Source of the DNA: Centrapalus pauciflorus
Lineage: Eukaryota > Streptophyta > Magnoliopsida > Asterales > Asteraceae
DNA length: 64,000 nucleotides
Assembly (NCBI GenBank): GCA_020465985.1
Contig: JAANYP010007111.1
Span: forward strand, 62,001 to 126,000
Direction of reading: 5' to 3'
Shown: positions 34,912 to 45,852 of the stretch, one piece after another
Layout of the letters: each line of letters starts with the position of its first letter
How positions within the stretch are numbered: position 1 is the first letter of the stretch
Notes under the pieces: generated by a model
What the model saw: the letters and a program-made list of their open reading frames with translations, nothing else
Told to the model about the DNA's origin: nothing
The model's database searches: none
Program-made: the position numbers and the translations under genes

Positions 34912-36018
34912 TGTTAGGAACAAAAAGGTCTCAATCAAACCTGTTCTATATCATAGGGGGAGATTTTCAATCAAACCAGTTTGATACACTTAAGGTATAA
35001 TTTAAGACCTCTTAATGCCTTATTGAAACCTGAAAAGTGATTTACAATATAAGCCCAAAGCTGCTCATCCTGTTACCAATTGTAACTTGGCAGATTGCCC
35101 AAGCTGTCCTAAACCGTTGGACAGGTTTGGCATAAACTGCCTGCGCTGTTCATATCTGTTGTACAGCTTAGACCCAAGGAAAGTGTTCTGTTCTTTGTGA
35201 ACAGAACATGTTTTTTGTGAATAGAACCTGTTCTTTGTGAACAGGTTATACACTTTATGAAATTTGTTTCCATGTCATCATGTGAAGTCTTGGACGTGAA
35301 GATTAGTTTGCAAGTCGAAGACAAAGTGGAAAATCAGAAACTGCTTTCACTACCTAAGTTGTTTTGATACATGAAGACAAAGAGGATATTTGAAATGGGT
35401 GACAGACCATTTCTTATATCAAAATAGCTATACATGAAGAGGAAAGAATTAAAGTTGACATTCCTCTTTAAGGTAAAGCAGCATGCAACAGAGATAAAAA
35501 GGAAAAGACAAAGATTTTGCTACATAGGGACAAATTCTGTATTGTCAGAATGTGCATAAAAGCAGTCTTGTCTTTTATTAGAGGCTCTCCACTCTCTCTG
35601 CAACCAATGAGGAAGTTTCTCTGGGATTCTCTGAGTGAGTATAAAAAGAAGCTTCCAACGAATGAGAGACAACCAAGAGAGAAATCCACAAGTCCAGAAC
35701 GTGCAAAATGAATTTTGTTTTCATGCATGCAAGTTCTGTTGTTTAACTTAGAAAAGAATTGTTATAGTGTGTCCAAGCTGTTCTTATTCAAGCTGTTCAT
35801 TTGGGTCTTGTAAAACAATGAGTGCATCTTAGTGAGTGAATTTATTGTAACTAGTCTTAGATTAGTTGTTCATTTGTTGTTTCTAGCATCTCTGTTTGAA
35901 CCATTCCGCTATTCAAACTTGTTTGTAATTAACACTTGTTAATATATAATACAGACATTGAGAAAGTGTGTTTAAATTTTAAATAGATGTATTCACCCTC
36001 CCTCTACAGCTTACAACA
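34912..36018 (+). repeat. Copia-like LTR (isolated), plus orientation
   Basis: Starts TGTTAGGAAC directly after a purine-rich AAGGGGAGAT and ends near TTCACCCTCCCTCTACAGC then TTACAACA, the usual style of plant copia LTR borders. A TATA-like TATAAAAAG lies at 35640. Three tandem 20-bp imperfect palindromes (CTGTTCTTTGTGAACAGAAC) lie at 35189-35247. No partner LTR or copia coding region is attached on either side, and no 5-bp duplication is seen, so it is a 3' LTR remnant of a deleted element. The right edge is approximate. Confidence 0.45.
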
Positions 36019-36217
36019 ACATACTTGGGAAACCTTTTGGGACCTACATCCACACACACACCTTTGCACTCACTCACTTTTCTTGCAATTGAAAGAGGAA
36101 AAGAGGAGAAGATTTAGGGTTTTTGTAAGGTTGATCATCAAGGGAGGATTGGAAGCTAAAAATCTGGATAATTGAAGCTCTATAGAAGGTATAAAACTCG
36201 TCTCCATCTCTTACTTC
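36019..36217. other. Short non-coding stretch before the copia element
   Basis: Includes CTTGGG...GGGACCTACA, as often found just after plant copia LTRs, then a purine-rich transcript-leader-like stretch. It ends with the target duplication ACTTC (36213-36217). Confidence 0.35.
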
Positions 36218-36406
36218 TATTAGTATAATAGTATAGTATGGCCCATTAGGCTTTTAGAGTTTATCATTGGATTTTAGGGTTTATCAATATTAGGGTTTTA
36301 TGCTCTATATATAGAGCTCTTTGTTCTCTTTTCTATTTCATTGTATATAACTATCAACTTTGCATTATAATAAAACTTTAATCATTTGATCATATCTATT
36401 TCAATA
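36218..36406 (+). repeat. Copia 5' LTR
   Basis: 189 bp from TATTAGTATAATAG to ATTTCAATA. It contains a TATA-like TATATATAG near 36308 and a repeated TTTAGGGTTTATC phrase, one copy of which is missing from the 3' LTR. Confidence 0.9.
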
Positions 36407-36419
36407 CGGTATCAGAGCC
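36407..36419 (+). other. Primer-binding site (initiator tRNA-Met type)
   Basis: CGGTATCAGAGCC directly follows the 5' LTR. It matches the usual copia primer site TGGTATCAGAGC except for its first base. Confidence 0.85.
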
Positions 36420-36976
36420 GTCGATCTATGTTTGATTATTTATTCCACACCGGTTTCGCCGATCGAACTGTTTCTGATTTGTCTCAGATCGCCGATATTT
36501 TTGTTTTGCTCGATTTCTGTTTCTGATTTGTTTGATCGCCGTTGTTTCTGATTTGTCTCAGATCTCCGATTGATTCTGATTTGTTCGATTGCCGCTGTTT
36601 GTTCGATGATCGCTGCTGACTGTTCGATTTTTTGCTGCTGTTTTCGATTAGATAGCCGCCGCGGCTTCTGATTTTTCGATTTTCGTCGCTGCTTATGTGT
36701 GTTTTGATCGCTGCCACTGCACTGCTGATTCTATTTGTTTTTTTATTGTCGTTGTCGATTGGTAGTTTTTCTTTGTTTACGCTATGGCCGTTAAGGGTTT
36801 CTATTCGCATGATTTGTGGTATTTGATTCGCTTGATTCGGTTTTGTGGCTTTGTTTCATCGGTTTTGCGCCTTTGCTTGTTGGTATTTAGTTTTGCGGTT
36901 TTGATACTTTGCCTGTCGTTCGGGTTATGGTTATTTCAGTTATTTTCTTGAGTATTATTCGTTTGGTTATTTTATC

Positions 36977-39900
36977 ATGGTGGGTGGAAAAGATGATTCG
37001 TTACAGGCTATTTGTACTCAGTTAGATGGTAACAATTATGGTTATTGGAGCTATGTTATGAAAAACTTTCTGCGTGGAAAATCTATGTGGGGATATATTT
37101 ATGGTCCTATGGTTAAATCTAGTGATGTTGATGCTACTGATTATTCTATTGCTATTGATACATATGAGACTAATAACTGTAAGATTGTTACATGGAGCAA
37201 TAACTTTGTGGTTCAGTCTATTGGTGTTCAGTTAGCAAAATATGATACCACAAAATAGGTTTGGGATCATTTAGAGAGAATTTACATGCAGTCAAATTTT
37301 GCTAAGAAGTATCGGTTGGAAACCGATATCCGTGCTCTTCGACAGAATACACTGAGTATTCAAGAGTTTTATTCTGCCATGTCTGACTTGTGGGACCAGT
37401 TTGCTTGTACTGAATCTGCCGCTTTGAAATCTTTTCAGTCGTATATTGATAGGAGGGAGGAACAACGTTTGGTGCAGTTTTTGATGGCTTTACGATATGA
37501 TTTTGAAGGATTACGAGGGACAATCCTTCATCACTCTCCTCTTCCTACTGTTCATTTGGTGGTTCATGAATTAATAGCAGAAGAAACTCTTTTAAAATCC
37601 CAGGGTGACAAGGGGACTAAAGCATCAGTTACTGCTACTCCTGCTGTCTTTGCTGTCTCACAACGATCTCATTTGTCTAATTCTAATCAGACGCGGCCTG
37701 CTTTCAAGATTGCTTTAGATGAGTGTGTTTACTGTAAACATAAGAATCATTGGAAGTCTCGGTGTCCTTTATTGCTCAAAAAAGTAAACAACAGCCAAAT
37801 TGTTCTTTATTGCAGAATAAGTCACCGGGACCCTCTACATGGATGCCTTGTTCACCTCAGTTTAATGTTACTGCTGTCACACCTTCTGTTGATTCAGGAT
37901 CTACTGATACCAATTCATCACCATCTGTTTTAGATCCTCATGTGTTTGAGCAGTTTCGTTAATTTCTCTCTAGTACATCTACTGCCATGTCAGCCTCTCC
38001 TCATTCAGGTTTGTCTTCGTCTGGTAATTCAGGTATACCTTCATCCTTATGGATTTTAGATTCTAGAGCGTCTAATCATATGTCACCTCACTTATCTTCA
38101 TTTGTTTCGTTATCTCCTGATGCTTCTCTATTTGTTATGTCTGCTAGTGGAATACCTATGCCTGTAGAAGGTGTTGGTACAGTTGTCTCCCCACATGTGT
38201 CCCTTACCAATGTATACTATATTCCTTCTCTTGCCTTGAATCTTGTCTCGGTCAGTCAATTGTGTAAATCTGGATATCATGTGCTCTTTTCTTATACTCT
38301 TTGTTGTGTGCAGGACCCTCGTTCTCATACAGTGATTGGGACACACCGTAAGCTAGGGGAGTTATATGTTGTGGATGATCTCAAGCTATCTATTGTTGCC
38401 GCTTCGGGTGTTGATCTGTCTTCATTTTGTTTGTCTTCTTTGTCGTCTGATTTTTATTTATGGCATTATGCGTTTGGGTCATGTGTCTGCATCTCATTTA
38501 CAGTTTTAGCCTCTACAGGCGTTTTAGGACATTTGAATAAATCAAACATCTCTAATTGAGTGGTTGTAAACTGGCAAAATTTTCAACCCTACCTTTTAAT
38601 AAAAGTATGTCTTGTTCTTATGCTTCATTTGATCTTGTTCATTCTGATGTATGGGGGCCTGCACCTGTTTGTTCTAAAGGGGGTTTCAAATACTATGTGT
38701 CATTCATTGATGATTACACTCGTTATACATGGGTATATCTTATGAAACATAGATAAAATTTTCTTTCCATTTATAAGGATTTTTGTGCCCTTGTTAAAAC
38801 CTAACATTCAGTTGTTATTAAATGCTTTAGGTGTGACTTGGGGGGGGGGGTATACTTCTAATGAGTTTACACAATTGCTTGCTTCTGACGGTACCCTATA
38901 CCAAACTTCATGCACTGACACTCCTCAACAAAATGGCATTGCTGAAAGAAAACATCGTCAGCTTGTTGAAACTTCTCGCTCTCTATTACTATCTTCTAAG
39001 GTTCCTAGCATTTTCTTGGGGGAAGCAGTTCCTTTTGAAAAACTTTATGGGTCTAAACCTGATTATCCTTGTTGCGTGTCTTTGGCTGTGCCTGCTTTGT
39101 TCTTCGTCCGCATGTAGAATGCAATAACTTGTCTTCTAAAGCTGCATTATGTGTTTCTCTGGGTTATGAGATTATTCAAAAGGGGTACCGCTGTTTTGAT
39201 CCAATAAGCCAAAAGTTCTACACTTCCCGTCATGTTATTTTCTTGGAACATATTCCCTTCTACACTATTCCTGCCAAATCTCATGATATGACCCGATCTG
39301 ATCTTTTGTTTGTTGATCCTTTCACTGATGACCTTGATAACTTGGATAGTTAGCCTTCTGGGACATCTACAACAATTGATGCCTCGGTTACAGAGACTCC
39401 TACAACTCCTTCTGTGCGGTTGTGCCTACGTCCATCCCATCACCGGTTGAGAATGCAGAAGTTCTTGCTGTACGCAAGTCAACTCGTCTTCGTAAGTCCA
39501 CTAAACTTCCTGATTTTGCATACTCCTCATACTCATCTTCGTTTGCTTCCTTTATTGCTAAAGTTCGTAGTCTGTCTGAACCCACTCCTTTAGAAAGGCT
39601 GTTTCTAATCCTCTGTGGCAGGATGCTATGGTTGAGGAATTGATTGCTCTTCATCAGACTCATACTTGGGATTTGGTTCCGCTGCCATCTGGAAAGCAAA
39701 CCATTGGTTCTCGTTGGGTATATTAAATTAAGAATAAGTCTGATGGATCTGTTGAATGGTATAAAGCCCGTCTGGTTGCTAATGGGTATTCACAAGAATA
39801 TGGTCTAGATTATGAGGATACTTTTGCTACTGTAGCCAAAATGACTACTGGTCATACGTTGATTGCAGTAGCCTCTATCCGCAAGTGGAAGATTGCTCAG

Positions 39901-41103
39901 ATGGATGTCAAGAATGCTTTCTTGAATGGTGATTTCCATGAGGAGGTCTATATGACTCCTCCTGGCGTTGCTCACAAGCCAGGAGAAGTATGTCGTCTGC
40001 GCAAAGCCTTATATGGTCTCAAACAAGCTCCTCGTGCTTGATTTGAGAAGTTTCCCATCGTCATCACCTCTCTTGGTTTTCATTCTAGTAACCATGATTC
40101 TGCTTTGTTTGTTAAATGCACAAGTGTAGGACGATTTCTCTTGTCTTTGTATGTTGATGATATGATTATTACTGGTGATGATTATGCCGGTATTGAGTCC
40201 TTGAAGCATGATTTAGCTCATCATTTTTCCATGAAGAACTTGGGATTACTTCGTTATTTCCTGGGAATATAGATTTCTCACTCTAACAAGGGATATTTTT
40301 TGTCTCAGTCTAAGTACATTTCAGATTTGTTTGAACGTGTTCGCCTATCTGACAACAAGACTGTGGACACTCACTTGGAAACTAATGCTCGTTATTCTCT
40401 TACTAATGGTGTTCCTCTTGATGATCTGACTCTGTATCGTACTATTGTGGGTAGTTTGGTTTATCTCACAGTCACCAGACCTGATATTGCTCACACGGTG
40501 CATATTGTTAGTCAATTTGTGACTGCTCCTACGACTACACACTGGGAGGCGGTCCTTCGCATTCTGAGATATTTAAGGGGCACTCAGTTCCAGACGCTTG
40601 TGTTTCCTTCGTCATCTAATTTTGGATTACGTGCTTACAGTGTTGTTGATTGGGTTGTGGATCCTACTAATCGTAAGTCCACTACTGGCTTTTGCATCTT
40701 TATTGGAGATTCACTTGTTTCATGGAAGAGTAAGAAACAGGATTTTGTTTCTCACTCTTCTACTGAAACCGAGTATCGGGCTATGACTGGTACTTCTATG
40801 GAGGTTGTTTGGCTATGCTGGTTACTTGTGGACATGGGTGTTCGATTATCTCAGTCTACCCCGATACATTGTGACAACAAAAGTGCTATATAGATTGCTC
40901 GTAATTTGGTGTTTCATGAACGAACGAAACACATTAAGGTTGATTTTCACTGCACTTGTCATCATCTTCAGATGAGAACTATTTCCCTGCCATTTGTTCC
41001 TTCCACTTTACAAGTTGCTGACATTTTTACTAAGGCGCATTTTGCTTCTCGGTTTCGTTTTTTGTCAGACAAACTCTCAATTATCATTATTGTAGCATTG
41101 TGA
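36977..41103 (+). pseudogene. Copia gag-pol polyprotein, inactivated
   Basis: Domains in order on the plus strand: gag (UBN2-like) from ATG 36977 with LDGNNYGYWSYVMKNFLRGK; zinc knuckle CVYCKHKNHWKSRC near 37725; protease with WILDSRASNHM near 38050, where the catalytic D-S-G is D-S-R; integrase with [12 protein letters not shown] near 38625 and TDTPQQNGIAERKHRQ near 38920; reverse transcriptase with [18 protein letters not shown] near 39905 and [12 protein letters not shown] near 40150; RNase H with STETEYRAM near 40765, then KHIKVDFH near 40930. Stops interrupt it at 37256, 38557, 38754, 39718, 40039, 40270 and 40891, and the integrase region has deletions or shifts between 38757 and 39117. 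It cannot replicate. Confidence 0.92.
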
Positions 41104-41115
41104 GTTTGAGGGGGG

Positions 41116-41280
41116 ATTTAGTATAATAGTATAGTATGGCCCATTGGGCTTTTAGGGTTTATCAATATTAGGGTTTTATGCTCTATATATAGAGATATTT
41201 GTTATCTTTTTTCATTGTATTCTACTCTCAACTTTGCATTATAATAAAACGTTAATCATTTGACCATATCTATTTCAATA
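41116..41280 (+). repeat. Copia 3' LTR
   Basis: About 165 bp ending CCATATCTATTTCAATA, followed at once by the duplicated ACTTC. The first two bases differ from the 5' LTR (AT instead of TA). Confidence 0.88.
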
Positions 41281-41285
41281 ACTTC

Positions 41286-42089
41286 ATTTTCTTCTTGCTT
41301 TTGTTCTTCATTTGGAGGAATAAAAACCCAAATGGGTTTATGTTGGTTTGTTGGCAAATGACTCCAATCTTTAAATATGTTGTAGTACGGTGTTTGTTGA
41401 TCAAAATGGAGCCATAATACACAACTAAATTAGTAGTTTGTAAGAGTTTTGGTTGAGATCCAATTTAGGGCTCAATAAGCTCTTGAGGATCAATGGCATG
41501 CATATATATGTTAGGCAATCATTGGAAATCAATGACATTAACTTTGGTGGGTGAAGAGTTAAACTCGTAGCCTTAAATGTCTGCAGATAGGGTCGATGCG
41601 CAACGTCGTTTCTTTGATGTGTCGCGTCCCCCTTACATGTCTGATGAAAATTTTAAGATTTAACGCTAATCCCGCAAAGTATTAGTATATGAATTGTTGT
41701 TAAATGTGTGTAAAATATCCTATTTAATTGTGAGGGCTATATAAATAATGACGAAAGCATAGTAAAAATCAGTAGCTTTATTTATAATTAATGACAATAC
41801 ATAATTGAAATAACAATAAATCATTAGTTTTTTTAATAATTAATGTCCACCATTAAATATCAAAAATTTCATTTGACAATTGTCGTACATTAACTTTTAA
41901 AAATGGATTCTATTAATCTAGGGTTTTCAACAATATCCCTAAAATATAGTAACTATAAAGTCTTTGTTTAAACAAAAAATTTGTATAATACATGTGTCAA
42001 ATATATGCTATGCCAATTGGCGATCCTAATTAAGTGTCAAGTGACAATTTATATAATTTTTTAATTGAAAACATAGATTATTATTATTA
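41286..42089. other. Non-coding DNA between copia element and small MULE
   Basis: No gene seen. The part near 41595-41640 (GGGTCGATGCGCAACGTCG, then CGCGTCCCCCTTACATG) looks like retrotransposon untranslated sequence but has no identifiable borders. Confidence 0.3.
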
Positions 42090-42552
42090 GGGATATTTGT
42101 GTTAAAAATCTTCAAATTGGATCATTTTTGTTATTAAAACTCTCAACCATTTTCCATTACATAAAGAGCCCCCAACTGACTAAATATTATTAAAATAAGG
42201 TTTTTTTAAATGACTTGTAACATGATGAACCGATTGTAATCTGCTGACAAATCATTCGTCTCCGATAAGCATTCTTTTTCAGCGAACTTACTTGTTTGTG
42301 TTTTTTTATTCAAATTCACATTTTTTTATTTCTTTGTTTAAATATGTGTTATTTTTTTGCTGGAATTACTTTTTTAGTGAAATTTCGATGGTCACTAATG
42401 AGTTGTCTACGATGGTCTGTAACTTTCAATTGGTTACAACCGGTAACATCCAATTACTGTGAGAATTTTTATGGTTGAGGTTTTTTCGTACATAATGGTT
42501 TAGAGTTTTGATGGTTTAACTTGAGGTGGGTTTTTTTTTGCACAAATGTCCC
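42090..42552. mobile_element. Small non-coding MULE (MITE-like), TSD TTATTATTA
   Basis: A 463-bp unit with ends GGGATATTTGTG and, from the right edge inward, GGGACATTTGTG. Both are followed by the poly-A and AAACTCT-type phrases seen at other MULE ends in this window. Flanks are TTATTATTA at 42081-42089 and 42553-42561, but these lie in a TTA-rich stretch, so the duplication is weak evidence. It has no coding capacity. Confidence 0.55.
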
Positions 42553-42628
42553 TTATTATTATTATTATTATTATTAATTAATTAATTAATTAATTAATAA
42601 TTAGTATTATTATTAAGGGACATTTGAT
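42544..42628. repeat. (TTA)n/(TTAA)n tract within an inverted repeat
   Basis: CAAATGTCCCTTATTATT on the left is mirrored by TATTATTAAGGGACATTTG on the right, with TTA and AATT runs between. The left arm is the end of the small MULE. Confidence 0.7.
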
Positions 42629-43233
42629 TTGCAGATTTCCAGATATTTGCAATTAAAATTCTATGTTTGGCATGCATATTTTAGTGGTAATTTAAAATTT
42701 CAGGATTTCTTTAATCCATTCCTTCTTTATTATTAAAAACTCAGCCTCCCCTAGTATTTTAAATCAAAGTTACCTTGCATTTTTCAGATTAACAAATTTT
42801 ACTAAAAAATAATGCAGTCTCTGACAAAATCCTGACAAATGCTGCATAATACAAAGGGGAAATTGCGCAAAAAAACCTATAAGTTGGATCATTTTTGCGA
42901 TTAAAACTCTCAACCATTTTTTATTGCACAAAAAACCTCCAACCGGTTAAAACTTTGTAAATTTGGGTTTTTTTTCAAAAAATCTGACTTGCAACCGGTT
43001 TAGCCGGTTGCAACTTGATGACGTGTAACATTTTTAAATAGATTTTTGCGTAAAAAACCTCCAACTTTTTTAGTTTTTTCAATTAAAACCCCAAATCATT
43101 TTTCATTTGATAAAAAAACATCCAACCAACAAAGATAATTAAAATTGAGTCTTCACTTATTGCATTTTGATGACATGGATATTTATTAAACTTTTATTTA
43201 TTAAACAAAGAATTCGTTTCCCAATGAAACCTC

Positions 43234-45821
43234 TGAAACACCCGTCCTAATTTCTATAGAATGATTACATGATCACTACGTTATAAGCACCTCAAAATAC
43301 GGGATAATTAAAATTTTCCTCAAAGGATAATATATATTGCAGACAACTATCCAAAAACATCATCAGAGTACGCTTACAAAATCAGAGTATTGATATTACA
43401 TGTCAAATCTTAATTAATAAAGTCTATGGATCTACCCGATCCCAAAAGTATCATAATAAAACTAAGTCATGAGCATCTTGAAAGCATCTCTATCTCTTCA
43501 ACACGTACTTCAATATCAATGGTGAGAACTTTGACCCATAGTGGCCTTACCCTTATCGGCAGGACCTGTAAAATATAAGTCCCCCAACGGGGTAAGCAAT
43601 CGCCTAGCGAGTAACAAATTTAAAAACACAACAAACACATATAACAATGGTAGAATAATTGTTAGATATAAATACAACAAATTACATTTCCGGTCGCCCG
43701 GAATAATTCACGGCTCGCCCGTGGAGACAAAACTAGGCATGCGGCTCGCCCGACATGCTAACGCACCGACTCGCTCGGTGTGTGCTTTGCCACACGAAGT
43801 AGCATCACACTCTCATAGATGTCTCGTAATATCTCCATCATAGTATGCATACTGGAATATCTCACATATAGACTCATGATAATAATTTAACATGGCAAAG
43901 CAATCTCAATAATTTTATCATTGCAATATAAAAGAATCCTCATGACAATCATAATAAGTCAGATATCAAGTTCAAGTAGTCACATATGAATATTATGCAT
44001 TTAAATAAGTTACTCACATAGCCTGCAAATCAGCACGTTCCACAGTTTGCCTCAATCTTGAAGTTCGGTATAAACTCTAACAATAATATTCAAGCTCTAG
44101 CCAAAGCCCAACACAACACTATTGTAGTCATGATACCATAATATCAAATTTCGCTATTAATATTTAACCATCTTACGATATTTGTTTAATTTAGTCCTTT
44201 CCGTTTTGCATCCAATATTGGCGTGTATTATTAACAAAAGTTATTTTGACCTTCGAATTTAATTTATTAAATAAGGGTCCCAATTAATATAAGTTCCCCT
44301 ACTAGAAATTTAGTTTAATATTCACATTAACTATCCGTGTTTATTTACTAAATAATCTCTAAATAAATTAATAATTTAATACAACTCAATTTGAATATTT
44401 AGTAGTCTCTCAATCATAATTTATTTATATTAACTCATGACTAAAGCAAGCATCCTATGTGTATTTTAGTTAGTGGAAGCCCAAAAGATAAATGATTTAA
44501 TTATCTAATTTCACCACTTATATTAGTCCACGCTAATATAAATAAACCCAATCCAAGATATTAGTGGCAACCCAAACTAATAATAGTGCAACCCATCTAT
44601 TTTATTTATTTATTTTCTAAGCTCAAACTAAATAATTATAGCAACCCATTAAGTTAGCTTAATCCCAAACTTATTAAATTAAAATAGCCCAAATTTATAA
44701 GGGTCAAATCTCATTTTAATTATAAGGTCCAAATCTGATTTTTTTTAAAAATTTATTTAGAAGACCCAAATGTGATTTTTATTTGAAAGGCCCAATTTTG
44801 ATTTATTTTTTTTTATTTTATTAAAGGCCCAAATGCTGATTTTTATTTAAAGGCCCAAAATATTTTTTTTTTTGGCGTGATACTTACATACGTGTGTGTG
44901 TGTGTTGTGAGACAGTAAAAGAAAAAAGATGGACAGAGGGCAGCAGAGAATGGGACGGACAGACAGAGCACCTGACAGACAGCCGGTTGGCCGCCGCCGG
45001 TCAGAATCCGGCAACCAACCAGTTTTATTTTCTTTTTTTTTTTTAATCTTTGTTCCATTTAATCTATATATTTCACAAAAGTTAACCCATACAAATCTTA
45101 CTTGACAAATCTTAAATTCTTATTTTCTTGTTTCTAAATCTCTATCCAATCCATGAAATAACATAATAAACTCAATGCTAAACTAGTATTCAAGCTTGTT
45201 TGATGTTTGAAAGGTTATTTCAAGATTCTCCACAAATTTTGAAGAAACTCGAAACTAATGGAGTTCAAGGTCCACAAAGAATATGATGATGAAAATTTTG
45301 AAAAGTGGTTTTAGTTTCAGAAAATAACTTCCTTGAGAGCTTTATTTTGATGATTATTTACTACATGAAATTTATAAAACAAGAATGGAGATGATGGTTA
45401 CCTCAAGATTATAGATGGAAAACAAATGAAGGAGATGAAGCTTCTCTTTCAAGACCCAAGTTCACTCACTCTCCAACAACATTTCTTCTAAGGTTAAAAA
45501 TACTGATTTTGGTAATAGAATAGTGGATTCAAAGGTGGGATTATATAGATGATGAATATGACAAGAATGAGACATTTTCTTACAAGGAAAAAGCCTTCAT
45601 TGGCTTAGCCAAGAGATGGTGGAAATGTCATGCTTCATGTCCCCAAGAGATGACAAAATTTAAATATTTCTAAAATGATAAAATTTTAATGTCAATTTCT
45701 TGAATAAGTCATCAAACTATTCTATCAATTTGGCATTTAACTTTTTATTCCTATTTCACATTTTGAATACTTTAAATGATTCATCACACTAATTATATAA
45801 TCTAAATTTTGGGATGTTACA
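43234..45821 (-). mobile_element. Solo LTR 1, gypsy-like, TSD ACCTC
   Basis: 2588 bp from TGAAACACCCG to GGGATGTTACA, flanked by exact ACCTC (43229-43233 and 45822-45826). Its sense orientation is probably minus (TGTAACATCCC start at 45821). Near its left end lies the phrase GGGGTAAGCAATCGCCTAGC, which reappears reverse-complemented near 48190 in solo LTR 2. No coding or primer site is present. A purine-rich strand next to 45821 could imitate a polypurine tract, but the matching flanks favour a solo LTR. Confidence 0.85.
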
Positions 45822-45852
45822 ACCTCCACCCTCTAGGCTAGCGTACCTCACT

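Larger units (their letters stand above)
36218..41280 (+). mobile_element. Ty1/copia retrotransposon, TSD ACTTC, short LTRs
   Basis: A complete 5063-bp element flanked by ACTTC (36213-36217 and 41281-41285). The 5' LTR is 189 bp (36218-36406) and the 3' LTR about 165 bp (41116-41280). The primer site GGTATCAGAGCC follows at 36408, and a purine tract GAGGGGGGATT precedes the 3' LTR. The LTR pair differs by a 20-bp tract and, by eye, more than ten substitutions, so insertion is not recent. The LTR ends read TATTAG and CAATA rather than TG and CA. Confidence 0.93.
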
